Shown piece by piece: positions 29,852 to 39,800 of a DNA stretch of 64,000 nt. The stretch is from contig NZ_CP017279.1 of NCBI RefSeq assembly GCF_001750725.1, positions 2,170,001-2,234,000 of the forward strand, in the 5' to 3' direction. The notes below the pieces were generated by a model. The model did no database searches. It saw nothing but the letters and a program-made list of their open reading frames with translations, and was not told the origin of the DNA. The stretch's first letter is position 1; each line of letters starts with the position of its first letter. Position numbers and translations under genes: made by a program. The stretch is from Enterobacter ludwigii (lineage in GTDB: Bacteria; Pseudomonadota; Gammaproteobacteria; Enterobacterales; Enterobacteriaceae).

Positions 29852-31480
29852 TTAAAAGGTTTCCCACTGCGCAAGAGCAGAATCATCTTTTTGACGCTGT
29901 GGTCTACTGGATACAGGCAATACTTTTGCAGCGGCACTGCCTTCATTCAGCCTGAATTGTGAGACCAGTTTTTCCAGGGAATCAGATTGTGCTTCAAGAT
30001 CACCGGCGGCGAGGGCCGCCTCTTCAACCATCGCGGCGTTTTGCTGCGTCACCAAATCCATTTCATTTACCGCTTGCGAAATCTGATTAATCCCCGCGCT
30101 CTGTTCATCAGATGCAGAGGTGATCTCGCCCATAATTTGGGTCACCTGCGCCACCGATGTCACAATTTCCTGCATCACGTTACTGGCCTGCCCGACCTGG
30201 CGTGAACCGGTATCAATATTATTGACGCTGGTATTGATGAGCTGATTAATCTCTTTGGCAGCGTCCGCGCTGCGTTTAGCCAGATTACGCACCTCTTCTG
30301 CAACCACGGCAAAACCACGCCCCTGTTCACCGGCGCGTGCTGCTTCTACCGCCGCGTTCAGGGCAAGAATATTGGTCTGGTTCGCAATGCTGTCGATTAC
30401 GCCGTTAATGTCGGCGATCTGTCGGGAACTGGTGGTGATCTGCGCCATGATTTGCTCAAGACTGTGCATGACTTCGCCACCGTTATGGGCATTGGTACTG
30501 GCGCTTTCCGCCAGCTCACGGGCCGCATGCGCGTTATCGGCATTCTGACGCACGGTAGTTTTGATCTGCTCCATGCTGGCCGCTGTCTCCTGCAGCGCGG
30601 CCGCCTGCTCTTCCGTACGGGAAGAGAGATCGTTATTACCGTGGGCAATTTCCTGGGCGTTACTGTGAATGCGCTGCACGCTTTCACGAATGCCCAGAAT
30701 GGTGCTGGTCAGGGAAGTGCGCATCGTTTCCAGCTCGGACAGCATGCTGCCAATTTCATTCTGGCTTCCGCTTTCGATCGCCTGACTCAGATCGCCCGCT
30801 GCCACGCGACGCAGCGTCTCCACCGTGGTTTCCATACGACGGACCAGGGTATTGCGCAGCCAGAAGCGAACGGCAAACAGCATTCCCACACCGAGCAGAA
30901 TCACGACCAGCCCAACGCCGAGCATAATCTTGTAGCCACGCTCTGATTCATGAATATAACTTTCATTCAGGCGGGCACTGGCATCCGTATACTGCTCAAC
31001 CTTATTACGCAGCTCCGTGCGCAGGTTCATGTCGTGCTCCAGTGAGCCGGTATAGCCTGTCGGATTGTTCAGGTAGCCAAGCTTCGCTTCTGCCGCTTTG
31101 TAGACTTCGTTAAACGCCGCATTCACTTCCGCCGCAAGACGACTCTCCTCCGGCGTATTGAACGGCGATGCCATAAAGTCATCCATATTCCGGCGAGCAA
31201 ATTTCACGACATTTTGCGTGTGTGTCGTCACGTTCTGCGAGACCGGATTACCCATCGCAGCCTGGAGCATTAAGCCGTTGGTGTTGGCCATTACGGCGCT
31301 GATGTTATAGACCGCATCACGCATCTGATCGTTATTTTCAGAGGCGACAACAATACGTTTAAAATTATTGTTATTTTTGACGGCGTCATAAACTGAATAG
31401 ACGGTAATACCAAACAGCAAGGCAGCAAACAGCCCAATAATAAGGCTGACCGCGGTATAGATTTTAAGTTTCGTTAACAT
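29852..31480 (-). CDS. Methyl-accepting chemotaxis protein with CheR pentapeptide
   Basis: 542 residues in Tar/Tsr layout: TM1 (about 7-30), four-helix periplasmic sensor, TM2 (about 186-208), HAMP, and a full cytoplasmic hairpin ([36 protein letters not shown]). It ends in QWETF, the tail that tethers CheR and CheB in high-abundance receptors. Ligand unknown; the sensor domain has no recognisable Asp or Ser pocket. It is the gene before fliA on the same strand. Confidence 0.95.
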   Translation of the reverse strand: MLTKLKIYTAVSLIIGLFAALLFGITVYSVYDAVKNNNNFKRIVVASENNDQMRDAVYNISAVMANTNGLMLQAAMGNPVSQNVTTHTQNVVKFARRNMDDFMASPFNTPEESRLAAEVNAAFNEVYKAAEAKLGYLNNPTGYTGSLEHDMNLRTELRNKVEQYTDASARLNESYIHESERGYKIMLGVGLVVILLGVGMLFAVRFWLRNTLVRRMETTVETLRRVAAGDLSQAIESGSQNEIGSMLSELETMRTSLTSTILGIRESVQRIHSNAQEIAHGNNDLSSRTEEQAAALQETAASMEQIKTTVRQNADNAHAARELAESASTNAHNGGEVMHSLEQIMAQITTSSRQIADINGVIDSIANQTNILALNAAVEAARAGEQGRGFAVVAEEVRNLAKRSADAAKEINQLINTSVNNIDTGSRQVGQASNVMQEIVTSVAQVTQIMGEITSASDEQSAGINQISQAVNEMDLVTQQNAAMVEEAALAAGDLEAQSDSLEKLVSQFRLNEGSAAAKVLPVSSRPQRQKDDSALAQWETF

Positions 31481-31555
31481 AGATTTTCACCTGCCGCGCA
31501 CGAATTCATCGTACGCGGCGACGCCTGAAGAAAAGTGAATTAAACAGTTATGTAC

Positions 31556-32449
31556 TCACATATTAAACAGATTCATCTTCTGCATATTTTTGTAGACGTA
31601 CATAGAGGCATTAAAGGCGAGCTCGGACATCTGTGACTCCGACACCAGCGTCACCAGCATGCTGGTATCGGCGCCGATGGCATCCTGCACTTTGACAATG
31701 GTGTCGTTAATCAACACGTCTCCGGTGAGATCCAGCGCGTCAAGTTGCTGCAGGTTCGTCCCCAGTTCGGCCTGGGCTTTGCCAAGGCGGTCAATACCCG
31801 CATCGATGGCGTTGCTGGCCGCGCTAAGTGCCGCATCCAGCATGGCGTCATCAATCGGCTCCATCGTTAATGCGGCGACGGCATCGTTCAATACCCTAAA
31901 AATATCATCAAATATCTCATCGCCGAGATGGCCCGTTTGCATTTCCGTTCCATCGGCAACGGTCTGTGTACGCGCTTCATTACCGCCACGATAATTACCG
32001 ACTTCATCAAAAGCAGGCGTATCGGTTTTAAATCCGGAGAAAATATAGCGGCCGCTACTGTCACGACTGTTTGCTAAATCCAGCAGATTTTCGCGGATCC
32101 CTTTTATCTCTTCACCCAGTGCCCGACGATCTTCATCAGAATAGGTATCGCTTTTTGCCGCAATGATTTTTTCTTTCAGGGTGGTTGTCATAAGATTACC
32201 GACACCGTTCAGAATATTGTCCTGAAACTCCAGTGCGCTGCGCGCGCGGGAGCGCACGCTGCTGTACATCTCAAGCTTCGCCAGCGCGTCCTGATGTTTT
32301 ACCGCATCGGTTGCGGCGGTCGGGTCGTCTGAGGCTTTGAGTAGCGTTTTACCTGCTGACATCCGCAGATAAGCGTCGTTACTCTGACTCATGCGCTTTG
32401 TCATCGACTCCGAACTTTGCTTGTACATATAAAGCGTACTTAATCGCAT
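31556..32449 (-). CDS. flgL: Hook-filament junction protein FlgL (HAP3)
   Basis: 297 residues (E. coli 317). Flagellin-like N-terminus (MRLSTLYMYKQSSESMTKRM) and C-terminus (AFNASMYVYKNMQKMNLFN). Joins FlgK to the filament. Of two adjacent ATGs the one at 32449 has better distance from AAGGA. It follows flgK by 10 bases. Confidence 0.94.
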   Translation of the reverse strand: MRLSTLYMYKQSSESMTKRMSQSNDAYLRMSAGKTLLKASDDPTAATDAVKHQDALAKLEMYSSVRSRARSALEFQDNILNGVGNLMTTTLKEKIIAAKSDTYSDEDRRALGEEIKGIRENLLDLANSRDSSGRYIFSGFKTDTPAFDEVGNYRGGNEARTQTVADGTEMQTGHLGDEIFDDIFRVLNDAVAALTMEPIDDAMLDAALSAASNAIDAGIDRLGKAQAELGTNLQQLDALDLTGDVLINDTIVKVQDAIGADTSMLVTLVSESQMSELAFNASMYVYKNMQKMNLFNM

Positions 32450-32459
32450 CATCTTTTCC

Positions 32460-34103
32460 TTATCGGATGGCCAGCAGGGCATCAAACATGGCGGTCGCCG
32501 TTTTCAGCAGCTGCGCGTTGCCGTTGTAGTACTGACGGAACATGTCCAGGTTGATATATTCCTCGTCCATGTTGACCCCTGAGAGCGCCTGTTTGGTGTT
32601 ATATTTGGTCTCCAGCTCGGTATATGCGCTGCTGGCATAGGATTTCACCTCGCGGGCGCTTTCACCGATCTTGCCCGCCAGGCTCGCATAGGCCGCACTC
32701 AGCGTGTCGTTGCCGATCAGCGCCTCCTCCTGGATTTTCAGCATTTCCTGGAGGTTTTTGTTATTTCCCGGCCCGTCCGTCGCGTTGTCAGATGCCGCAA
32801 ACTCCTGACCATTGGTTATCTTACGGCTGATGCCTTCGGCGGCCCCGGCCATAGGATTAAGAGTGAATTTATCCCCCGCTTCGGCAGTTGAAGGGGTGGG
32901 AAGGGTAATTTCGATGCCCTCAAACTTTAGCACCCCTAATGGCGCGGCGGGATCGAGAGGGATGATACGACCATCGGCTCCTTTCACGACCCAGTCTGTA
33001 CCATCGAAACTGATGTCATAATTTTCCGACTTCACCTCTTTGAAATCAGTGACCCTGATATTATCCAGCGCATCAGTACCCCTGTTTTTGGCGTTCGCGA
33101 TGGCTTTGATATCCGGCAGAGAGAAGAGATCGCCACCCGCCTCACCTTCTGGGGTGAATCCTGCGCGGTTCTGCTCGTTCATCCGGTGCGCCATCATAAA
33201 GGCGATCTGATCCAGATCCTGACGCGCGACGGTAAGATCCTCATTGCGGAATTTGAACAGCCCACCCAGACGCCCTTTGGTAATGGTGTTTTCATCCAGC
33301 GGCGATGCTTTGCCGTTAGCATCCACGTAGGAGACAATGGTCTTGTTGGGATCGGCATCCGACGGCGAGGTTTGCAGTTTATACGCGGTGCCGCCAGAGA
33401 CCAGTGGACGCCCATCAGCCAGCGTGACGCTCACGCGGCCAGAAACATGATCCTCGGTGACGGTAATACCCAGATGCTCGCTCAGCCCTTCCAGCAGCGC
33501 GTCACGCTGGTCAAGCAGATCGGCGGGCGGCGTGCCATTTCCCTGTACGCGCTCCAGCTGTTTGTTGATCTCTGCCAGCTGTTCGGTGAAGCTGTTAATC
33601 TCCTTGGCGCTGCGCTCAATCTGGGTATTGGTGCTTTTTTCAAGGCCGGACAGGCGCTTGGCGCTGGCGTTATAGCGGTTCGCCAGCACGTCGAGGGAAG
33701 TAAATACCGCCGCACGCGCCGGGCCATCCGCCGGATCGCCGCTCAGCGTCGCCATATCCTTAAACAGCTTGCCCAGTGAAACAGAGACGTTATCCGACTC
33801 GTCCGCCAGCATGTTGTCGATATCCGCCAGCTGCTCCATCCGTCCGGTCAGGGAGGCGTAGCCGGACAGCGAATCCCGCAGTTGATTGTTGGCGAACGCA
33901 TCATAGGCACGCTCGACACCGCTGGCACGGGCGCCATAGCCATAAAAGCCCTGCGCGGTCGACATGCCGCCGAGCTCACCGATAATCAGGTTGCGACGAC
34001 TGTAGTGGGTAGACATACCGTTGGTCAGGTTATCGCCGGTCACCCGGATCGCAGCCTGCGCCACGCTGATGCCGTTTCTGGCTAAATTAAATAGGTTATT
34101 CAT
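32460..34103 (-). CDS. flgK: Hook-filament junction protein FlgK (HAP1)
   Basis: 547 residues, same length class as E. coli. N-terminal NLFNLARNGISVAQAAIRVTGDNLTN and C-terminal SGVNMDEEYINLDMFRQYYNGNAQLLKTA are conserved. First junction zone protein on the hook, exported by the flagellar type III system. Preceded by a sigma28-type promoter, so flgKL can be made late. Confidence 0.96.
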   Translation of the reverse strand: MNNLFNLARNGISVAQAAIRVTGDNLTNGMSTHYSRRNLIIGELGGMSTAQGFYGYGARASGVERAYDAFANNQLRDSLSGYASLTGRMEQLADIDNMLADESDNVSVSLGKLFKDMATLSGDPADGPARAAVFTSLDVLANRYNASAKRLSGLEKSTNTQIERSAKEINSFTEQLAEINKQLERVQGNGTPPADLLDQRDALLEGLSEHLGITVTEDHVSGRVSVTLADGRPLVSGGTAYKLQTSPSDADPNKTIVSYVDANGKASPLDENTITKGRLGGLFKFRNEDLTVARQDLDQIAFMMAHRMNEQNRAGFTPEGEAGGDLFSLPDIKAIANAKNRGTDALDNIRVTDFKEVKSENYDISFDGTDWVVKGADGRIIPLDPAAPLGVLKFEGIEITLPTPSTAEAGDKFTLNPMAGAAEGISRKITNGQEFAASDNATDGPGNNKNLQEMLKIQEEALIGNDTLSAAYASLAGKIGESAREVKSYASSAYTELETKYNTKQALSGVNMDEEYINLDMFRQYYNGNAQLLKTATAMFDALLAIR

Positions 34104-34128
34104 ACGTTCTGGATATTCCCTGATTGCG

Positions 34129-34151
34129 GGCCCGGCATTCGCATCCGGGCC
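34129..34151 (-). other. Hairpin in the flgJ-flgK gap (flgK leader)
   Basis: Inverted repeat GGCCCGG (34129-34135) and CCGGGCC (34145-34151), 9-base loop, no T run. Lies between the flgK promoter and the flgK start, so it is in the flgK leader RNA and may stabilise it or regulate translation. Confidence 0.5.
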
Positions 34152-34175
34152 AGAAAGTTCATGGCTCTGTTTATT

Positions 34176-34202
34176 TCATCGGTGATTCAAAAAATCTCTA
34201 AA
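34176..34202 (-). promoter_or_regulatory. Sigma28-type promoter of flgKL
   Basis: On the minus strand: TTTAGAGA, 11 bases, ACCGATGA. Spacing equals the sigma28 consensus (TAAAGTTT-N11-GCCGATAA). From the spacer to the -10 the sequence is nearly identical to the flgM promoter (TTTTTTGAATC vs TTTTGTGAATC, both then ACCGATGAAA). Confidence 0.75.
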
Positions 34203-34211
34203 ACATCTTTT

Positions 34212-35132
34212 TCAGAAAATTTTGTCGATATCGTTTTTATAGGCATTTACGCCCTGCTGAATATCGCCTTTCACCTTCTGAATAATGGTGATGAGCTTTT
34301 TGGCGTAGGCCGGGTCTGTCGCATAGCCCCCCGCCTGCAGCGCTTTCGCTCCCTGCTCCGGTGAAGCAGACTGCGCCACACCGCGATAGCGAGGATTTTT
34401 GGTCAACAGTGCCGCGTAGTCTTTCAGCGCATGCTCATAGGAGTCATAGACGCGGAATGCCGCCTTCACCTTCTGCTTCACGCCGTTGATGTATTCCGTC
34501 GTGGTAATCTCGGTGGTTTTTCCGCGCCAGTCGCCGGTGGCCTTTATGCCGAACAGGTTGTGGCTCGGGGAGCCGTCGGCGGCCGGAATTTCACGTTTCC
34601 CCCAGCCGGACTCCAGCGCTGCCTGGGCCAGAATCAGATGCGGGTGCAGCCCGCTCTGGGCTGCCGCCTCCTGTGCCGGGCGCAACAGGCGCGAGATAAA
34701 CGGATGCGCGCCTTCAACTGGCTTCGCGAACGATACCGGGGCAGGCAAGCGCAGCGGCCCGGTAGCCGGAGCAGAAGAAAGTCCTGGACGTGAAAAATCG
34801 CGTCCCGGCGTGCTTACGACAGGCGCATCGCTCTCGCCACCCAGTTGACGGACGATAAGATCGGCAAAGCCGAGCTGACCACTCCCGGCAATATTTTGTG
34901 CAACCTGCTGATCGTGCATGGCGGTATACATCTCGGCGGACTGGCTGTTCATCAGTTCGTCCTTAAAGGTGGCGTCGCGCATGCTTTTCATCATCATCTG
35001 CACGAAGATCCCCTCCATCTGCTTCGCCGCCGCCTTCAGTGCGCCGGGCGATTGCCGCCCGGCCTCCCGTTTCAGGTGGTCCAGCGAACGGACGTCAAAG
35101 GCGGGATGGTCGAACTTATCGAAGGCGTTCAT
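34212..35132 (-). CDS. flgJ: FlgJ: rod cap and flagellum-specific peptidoglycan hydrolase
   Basis: 306 residues. N-terminal rod-scaffold domain (about 20-95: KQMEGIFVQMMMKSMR), linker rich in Pro/Ser, then a glucosaminidase domain (about 140-306: LILAQAALESGWGKRE with catalytic Glu174, NLFGIKATGDW). Opens the murein layer for rod passage. Start at 35132 overlaps the flgI stop (TAATG). Confidence 0.95.
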   Translation of the reverse strand: MNAFDKFDHPAFDVRSLDHLKREAGRQSPGALKAAAKQMEGIFVQMMMKSMRDATFKDELMNSQSAEMYTAMHDQQVAQNIAGSGQLGFADLIVRQLGGESDAPVVSTPGRDFSRPGLSSAPATGPLRLPAPVSFAKPVEGAHPFISRLLRPAQEAAAQSGLHPHLILAQAALESGWGKREIPAADGSPSHNLFGIKATGDWRGKTTEITTTEYINGVKQKVKAAFRVYDSYEHALKDYAALLTKNPRYRGVAQSASPEQGAKALQAGGYATDPAYAKKLITIIQKVKGDIQQGVNAYKNDIDKIF

Positions 35133-36253
35133 TAGTTCACCTCCAGCTTCGCACGCAGGCAACCGGCGTTTTTCATCGCCTGCAGAACCGACATCAGTTC
35201 GTTTGGCGTGGCACCCAGGCTGTTCAGGGCGCGAATCACCGCGTTCAGATCGGTGCTGCTGCGCACGTGCTGCAGCGAACCGCCGCTGTCGCGCACGGAG
35301 ATGTCCGTCTGCGGCACCACCACCGTTTCACCGCCACCAAACGGTGTATCCGGCTGGCTGATAATGTTGTTCTGCATCACTTCTACCGTCAGCGAGCCGT
35401 GCGCCACCGCGCAGGAGTCCAGCGACACGTGGCGGTTCATTACCACCGATCCGGTTCGGGAATTCACGATGACTTTCGCATCCTGCACATTCACCCGCAG
35501 GGGAATGTCCTGGATGTTCGCCAGAAAACGCACGCGCGAGGGGCCATCCGGCGGTGCAAAGAGGCGCACGGTACGCGCATCTTCCGGGATAGCCGCCCCG
35601 CCGCTGTAGCGCTGATTAATGGCGTCGCTGATCTGCTGTGCCAGCGAGAAATCGCTCTCGTTAAGCTGCAACCGGACAATGCTCTGGGTGGCAAAATCGT
35701 TCGGCACCTCGCGCTCGACGGTCGCCCCGCCGCTGATACGCCCGCCGTTGAGCTGGTTGACCTGCACGCGACTGCCGCCCGCCTGCGCGCCTGCGCCGGA
35801 AATCAGGATGTTGCCCTGGGCAATGGCGTAGATCTGGTTATCCGCACCTTTCAGCGGGGTCATCAGCAGCGTGCCGCCGCGCAGGCTTTTGGCGTTACCG
35901 ACCGAGGAGACCACGATGTCCAGCTTGTCGCCGGGACGGGCAAACGGCGGCAGCTCGGCGGTGACCATCACCGCCGCGATATTTTTCAGCTGCATGTTGG
36001 TGCCCGCCGGCACGGTGATCCCCAGCTGCGAGAGCATATTGTTGAGGCTTTGCCCGGTAAACGGTGCCTGCATGGTCTGGTCGCCCGTGCCGTCCAGACC
36101 CACGATCAGGCCATAGCCCATCAGGGAGTTGGAGCGCACGCCCTGCACCGTCGCCAGATCGCGAATGCGCTCCGCGCTGGCGGTTTTGGGCACGACCAGC
36201 ATCATGCCGTAGAGCAGGATGCTGAGGAAAAACAGGATAGATTCTTTTTTCAT
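35132..36253 (-). CDS. flgI: Flagellar P-ring protein FlgI
   Basis: 373 residues with a signal peptide (cleavage near [11 protein letters not shown]). Conserved [25 protein letters not shown], and a C-terminal half with [11 protein letters not shown]. Assembles the peptidoglycan ring bushing in the periplasm. Overlaps flgJ by one base. Confidence 0.97.
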   Translation of the reverse strand: MKKESILFFLSILLYGMMLVVPKTASAERIRDLATVQGVRSNSLMGYGLIVGLDGTGDQTMQAPFTGQSLNNMLSQLGITVPAGTNMQLKNIAAVMVTAELPPFARPGDKLDIVVSSVGNAKSLRGGTLLMTPLKGADNQIYAIAQGNILISGAGAQAGGSRVQVNQLNGGRISGGATVEREVPNDFATQSIVRLQLNESDFSLAQQISDAINQRYSGGAAIPEDARTVRLFAPPDGPSRVRFLANIQDIPLRVNVQDAKVIVNSRTGSVVMNRHVSLDSCAVAHGSLTVEVMQNNIISQPDTPFGGGETVVVPQTDISVRDSGGSLQHVRSSTDLNAVIRALNSLGATPNELMSVLQAMKNAGCLRAKLEVN

Positions 36254-36260
36254 GGTCTTA

Positions 36261-36974
36261 TCAGAATGGAGAAAGGTTCAGGAACAGGCGCTGCAGCCAG
36301 CCCATGTTCTGCGCTTCGTTGATGTAGCCGTTGCCGACATACTCGATCCGCGCGTCCGCCACCTGGGTGGAGGGCACGGTATTCCCGCCACTGATAAACC
36401 GCGGATTCACCACGCCGGAAAAACGGATAAATTCCGTGCCCTGGTTAATGGCGATCTGCTTTTCGCCCACCACACGCAGGTTACCGTTAGGCAGAAGCTC
36501 GTTTACGGTCACGGTGATCGTCCCGGTAAAGGTGTTTCGCGCCGCGGCGCCGCCCTTGCCGGAAAAATCATTTTTGCCTTCGGCTTCAAAATCCGCTTTG
36601 CCGTCACCCAGCCAGCTGTTGAGCTTTGTGGGTACCGCGATAAGCCCCATCCCGGCCGATCCATTACGGTTGGCACTGGCGGAGGAACTTTTGCTGGCGC
36701 TCACGTTCTCCTGCAGCAGGATCGTCAGCGTATCGCCTACGTTACGCGGGCGACGGTCTTCGAACATCGGCTGATAGCCGTAGTTCATGCCCTGCCCCGC
36801 CTGAAACAGCGAGCCGCCGGTCGCTGCCGGTGCCATCGGTAATGGTGTTGCCGTCGTCGGACCTTCAACGAGCTTGTTTTGCATAATGTGCGCGCAGCCG
36901 CTCAACAGCAGCACGCTCGCCGCCAGTGCGCAACGACGCGCGACGACAGGGGTATTCATTAAGAGTGTTTTCAT
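36261..36974 (-). CDS. flgH: Flagellar L-ring lipoprotein FlgH
   Basis: 237 residues with a lipoprotein signal peptide (LLLSGCAH; lipidated Cys27). Conserved [25 protein letters not shown] and [20 protein letters not shown]. Forms the outer-membrane ring of the rod bushing. Seven bases before flgI. Confidence 0.97.
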   Translation of the reverse strand: MKTLLMNTPVVARRCALAASVLLLSGCAHIMQNKLVEGPTTATPLPMAPAATGGSLFQAGQGMNYGYQPMFEDRRPRNVGDTLTILLQENVSASKSSSASANRNGSAGMGLIAVPTKLNSWLGDGKADFEAEGKNDFSGKGGAAARNTFTGTITVTVNELLPNGNLRVVGEKQIAINQGTEFIRFSGVVNPRFISGGNTVPSTQVADARIEYVGNGYINEAQNMGWLQRLFLNLSPF

Positions 36975-37023
36975 TTCAGTGTCGATAAAATATCTGGCCG
37001 CTCGCGCGGCCAGAAAGAGGACA

Positions 37024-37806
37024 TTACAGCTGGGAAAGACGCTGCAGCATCTGGTCCGATGCTGAAACCGCTTTGCTGTTGATTTCGTAGGCGCGCTGCA
37101 CCTGAATCATCGTCACCAGCTCTTCCGCCACGTTGACGTTGGAGGTTTCCACATAGCTCTGCTTCAGCGTGCCCGCGCTTTCCATGCCTGGGTTTAGTTC
37201 ATTCGGCGCGCCGGAAGACTGGGTCTCTTTGTAGAGATTGCCGCCGATGCTTTCGAGCCCCGCGTTGTTGACGAAGGTGGTCAGCGTCAGCTGGCCGATC
37301 TGTTGCTCTTCAGCCTGACCGGGCACTTTCACGCTGACGATACCGTCGCTGCCAATCGTTAGCTTTTGCGCATCCTGAGGAATAACGATGCCCGGCTGGA
37401 TCGGATAACCTTCTGCATTCGTTAACTGCCCGTCAGGGCTTTTGCCAAAATGCCCATCGCGGGTGTAGGCGGTGCTGCCGTCTGGCATCTGCACCTGGAA
37501 GAAACCTTCCCCTTCGATAGCCACGTCATACTCGTCACCGGTCGAGTTCATTCCCCCCTGAGTGTGTACCCGCTGGGTGGAAACAGGACGCACGCCGGTA
37601 CCCAGTTGCAGACCACTCGGCAGGGTGTTCTGCTCGGTGGACTGGGCGCCAGGCTGGCGCATGTTCTGATAGAGCAGATCCTGGAACACGGCGCGCTGGC
37701 GCTTAAAGCCGTTGGTATTGACGTTCGCCAGGTTGTTGGAAATAACGTCCATATTGAGCTGCTGTGCTTCCAGCCCGGTTTTCGCGATCCATAAAGAACG
37801 AATCAT
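37024..37806 (-). CDS. flgG: Distal rod protein FlgG
   Basis: 260 residues, same as E. coli. [31 protein letters not shown] at the N-terminus and [31 protein letters not shown] at the C-terminus are almost invariant. It builds the distal rod between the rings. Confidence 0.98.
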   Translation of the reverse strand: MIRSLWIAKTGLEAQQLNMDVISNNLANVNTNGFKRQRAVFQDLLYQNMRQPGAQSTEQNTLPSGLQLGTGVRPVSTQRVHTQGGMNSTGDEYDVAIEGEGFFQVQMPDGSTAYTRDGHFGKSPDGQLTNAEGYPIQPGIVIPQDAQKLTIGSDGIVSVKVPGQAEEQQIGQLTLTTFVNNAGLESIGGNLYKETQSSGAPNELNPGMESAGTLKQSYVETSNVNVAEELVTMIQVQRAYEINSKAVSASDQMLQRLSQL

Positions 37807-37827
37807 GTTGTGACTCCTTGCGCGAAT

Positions 37828-38565
37828 TTAGCTCACGCTTAATAGCTGGTTAGCCTTCTGGGCATTTTCGTCGGCGGTGCGGATGACCTTCATGTTCATG
37901 TCAAAGCCACGGGAGTTGGCGATCATCTGGGTCATCGCGTGCACCGGACTGACGTTGCTGCCTTCGATGGCTTCCGGCGTCAGGCGCAGGGTTTCATCCT
38001 GTGCCAGCACATCGCCCGCGGCTGACCGAAACAGACCGTCGTCGCCGTGCTGCAGGGCATTGATTTCCGCGTTGACCAGCTTAATGCGCCCGACAGGGAC
38101 CAGAGCCGTGGGGTCATCGCCCATACCGAGCGCGGAGACGGTGCCGTCCGTACCGATAGTGATATGTGACTGCGGCGGCACTTCCAGCGGGCCGCCATCA
38201 CCCATTAGCGGACGGCCGTTGACGCTGAGCGCTCCGTCTTGATCCACCTCGATTGCGCCGTTGCGGGTATAACCTTCGCTGCCGTCATCCAGCGCCACCG
38301 CCAGCCAGCCATTTTGCGGCAGTGCCACGTCCAGGCTGCGTCCGGTATGGGTGATGGGCCCCATGGTGGTGTCGTGAAAGGGGGTGGATTCCGCCACCAG
38401 CGCGCGCGTACGCAGGGTTTCGCCTTCGATGGGTACCGAGCGAAACGCGGCAAGCTGAGAGCGGAAACCGGCGGTAGAGCTGTTCGCCAGATTATTTGAG
38501 GTGACCGCCTGGCGGTTGAGCGCCGCGTTGGCGGCACTCATGGCGGTATAGATAGCGCGATCCAT
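37828..38565 (-). CDS. flgF: Proximal rod protein FlgF
   Basis: 245 residues (E. coli 251). N-terminal AIYTAMSAANAALNRQAVTSNNLANSSTAGF and C-terminal PVHAMTQMIANSRGFDMNMKVIRTADEN are typical. A GTG just upstream of the ATG is in frame; ATG at 38565 is better placed. Follows flgE by 9 bases. Confidence 0.96.
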   Translation of the reverse strand: MDRAIYTAMSAANAALNRQAVTSNNLANSSTAGFRSQLAAFRSVPIEGETLRTRALVAESTPFHDTTMGPITHTGRSLDVALPQNGWLAVALDDGSEGYTRNGAIEVDQDGALSVNGRPLMGDGGPLEVPPQSHITIGTDGTVSALGMGDDPTALVPVGRIKLVNAEINALQHGDDGLFRSAAGDVLAQDETLRLTPEAIEGSNVSPVHAMTQMIANSRGFDMNMKVIRTADENAQKANQLLSVS

Positions 38566-38574
38566 CACTCAGCC

Positions 38575-39777
38575 TTAACGCAGGTTAACCAGCGTCTGCA
38601 GGATCTCAGACTGGGTTTTGATGGTTTGCGAGTTGGACTGGTAGTTACGCTGGTAGACGATCATGTTGACCATCTCGTCGCCCAGGTTCACGTTGGAGGA
38701 CTCCAGCATACCGCCATCGATATCTCCGAAGCTGCCGGTGCCCGATGTTCCCAGAAACGGCTGGCCGGACTGCACGGTTTCCGCCCACAGGTTGTTGCCC
38801 TGCTGCTCAAGGCCGCCCGCGTTAGCAAAGTCTGCCAGCACCACCTGCGCGACGGTCTGACGCTTGCCGTTACCGTAGATGGCAATCACTTCGCCCGTGT
38901 CACTGACCTGATAAGTATTAAATTTACCCGGAGCCTGACCGTCAATTTCGTCAAGCATCACCTGGGTATCGCTGGCGTTTTGGGTAATATCCAGATCAAG
39001 CGTCAGATCCAGCGCCGCTGAGCCGTTGTAAGCCGCCCCTTTGACGTTCAATGTCACCGGCGCGGTAAGTTTGCCATCGGTCCCAAACCTAAGCGTCTGC
39101 ACACTCCACTCCTCCGCCCCCGCGCCCGGTGCGGTAGAATCCTGGGCATGTGCCTGCCACTCACCTTCCGCGGTATGCACGTAGTAGACCTTAATTGCAT
39201 GCTTATTACCCAGGCTGTCGGTGGCGGTGACTTCACTGACATAGTTGTAGGTGTCTGCATTGTCAGGATCAAAGACCGGTGTCGCGGGGATAATTTTATC
39301 ATCAGACTTCAGGTTGCCGGTCACGGAGCCTGCGGTTGACGCTGCTGGCGGCATGTCGTCCTTTGGAATGCGGATCGGCCCCACCTGCGCGCCCGGGTTG
39401 ATCACCCCGTCCGTCGCCTGGTAGCCGGTTAAAAACATCCCGTTGGTTTTGTTGACGATAAAGCCATTCTGGTCTTGCTCAAACTGACCGTTACGGCCAT
39501 AGAACACGCTGCCCGCCTGATCGACCATGCGGAAAAAGCCGCGACCGGAAATCCCCATATCCAGCGGGGAGGCGCCGTTCATTAGCCCGCCGTCGCCCAT
39601 ATTCTGGTTGACGCCCGCAACCTGCACCCCCATCCCGGTCGAACCGGCAAAGATATCGGCGAAGGAGACGGAGCCTGCTTTAAACCCTACGGTCTGGGAG
39701 TTGGCAATATTGTTACCCACGACATCCAGCGCTTTTGCTGCGGCACTCAGACCGCTAAGACCTTGTGAAAAACCCAT
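38575..39777 (-). CDS. flgE: Flagellar hook protein FlgE
   Basis: 400 residues (E. coli 402). GFSQGLSGLSAAAKALDVVGNNIANSQTVGFK and a C-terminal NLGDEMVNMIVYQRNYQSNSQTIKTQSEILQTL are conserved, with a variable middle domain exposed on the hook. Polymerises into the universal joint under the FlgD cap. Confidence 0.97.
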   Translation of the reverse strand: MGFSQGLSGLSAAAKALDVVGNNIANSQTVGFKAGSVSFADIFAGSTGMGVQVAGVNQNMGDGGLMNGASPLDMGISGRGFFRMVDQAGSVFYGRNGQFEQDQNGFIVNKTNGMFLTGYQATDGVINPGAQVGPIRIPKDDMPPAASTAGSVTGNLKSDDKIIPATPVFDPDNADTYNYVSEVTATDSLGNKHAIKVYYVHTAEGEWQAHAQDSTAPGAGAEEWSVQTLRFGTDGKLTAPVTLNVKGAAYNGSAALDLTLDLDITQNASDTQVMLDEIDGQAPGKFNTYQVSDTGEVIAIYGNGKRQTVAQVVLADFANAGGLEQQGNNLWAETVQSGQPFLGTSGTGSFGDIDGGMLESSNVNLGDEMVNMIVYQRNYQSNSQTIKTQSEILQTLVNLR

Positions 39778-39800
39778 AATTAATTTCCAGAAAGTAATGA

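Noticed and set aside
35039..36322. 427-codon open frame on the plus strand
   Set aside because: Antisense to flgI; protein is Arg/His-rich without motifs.
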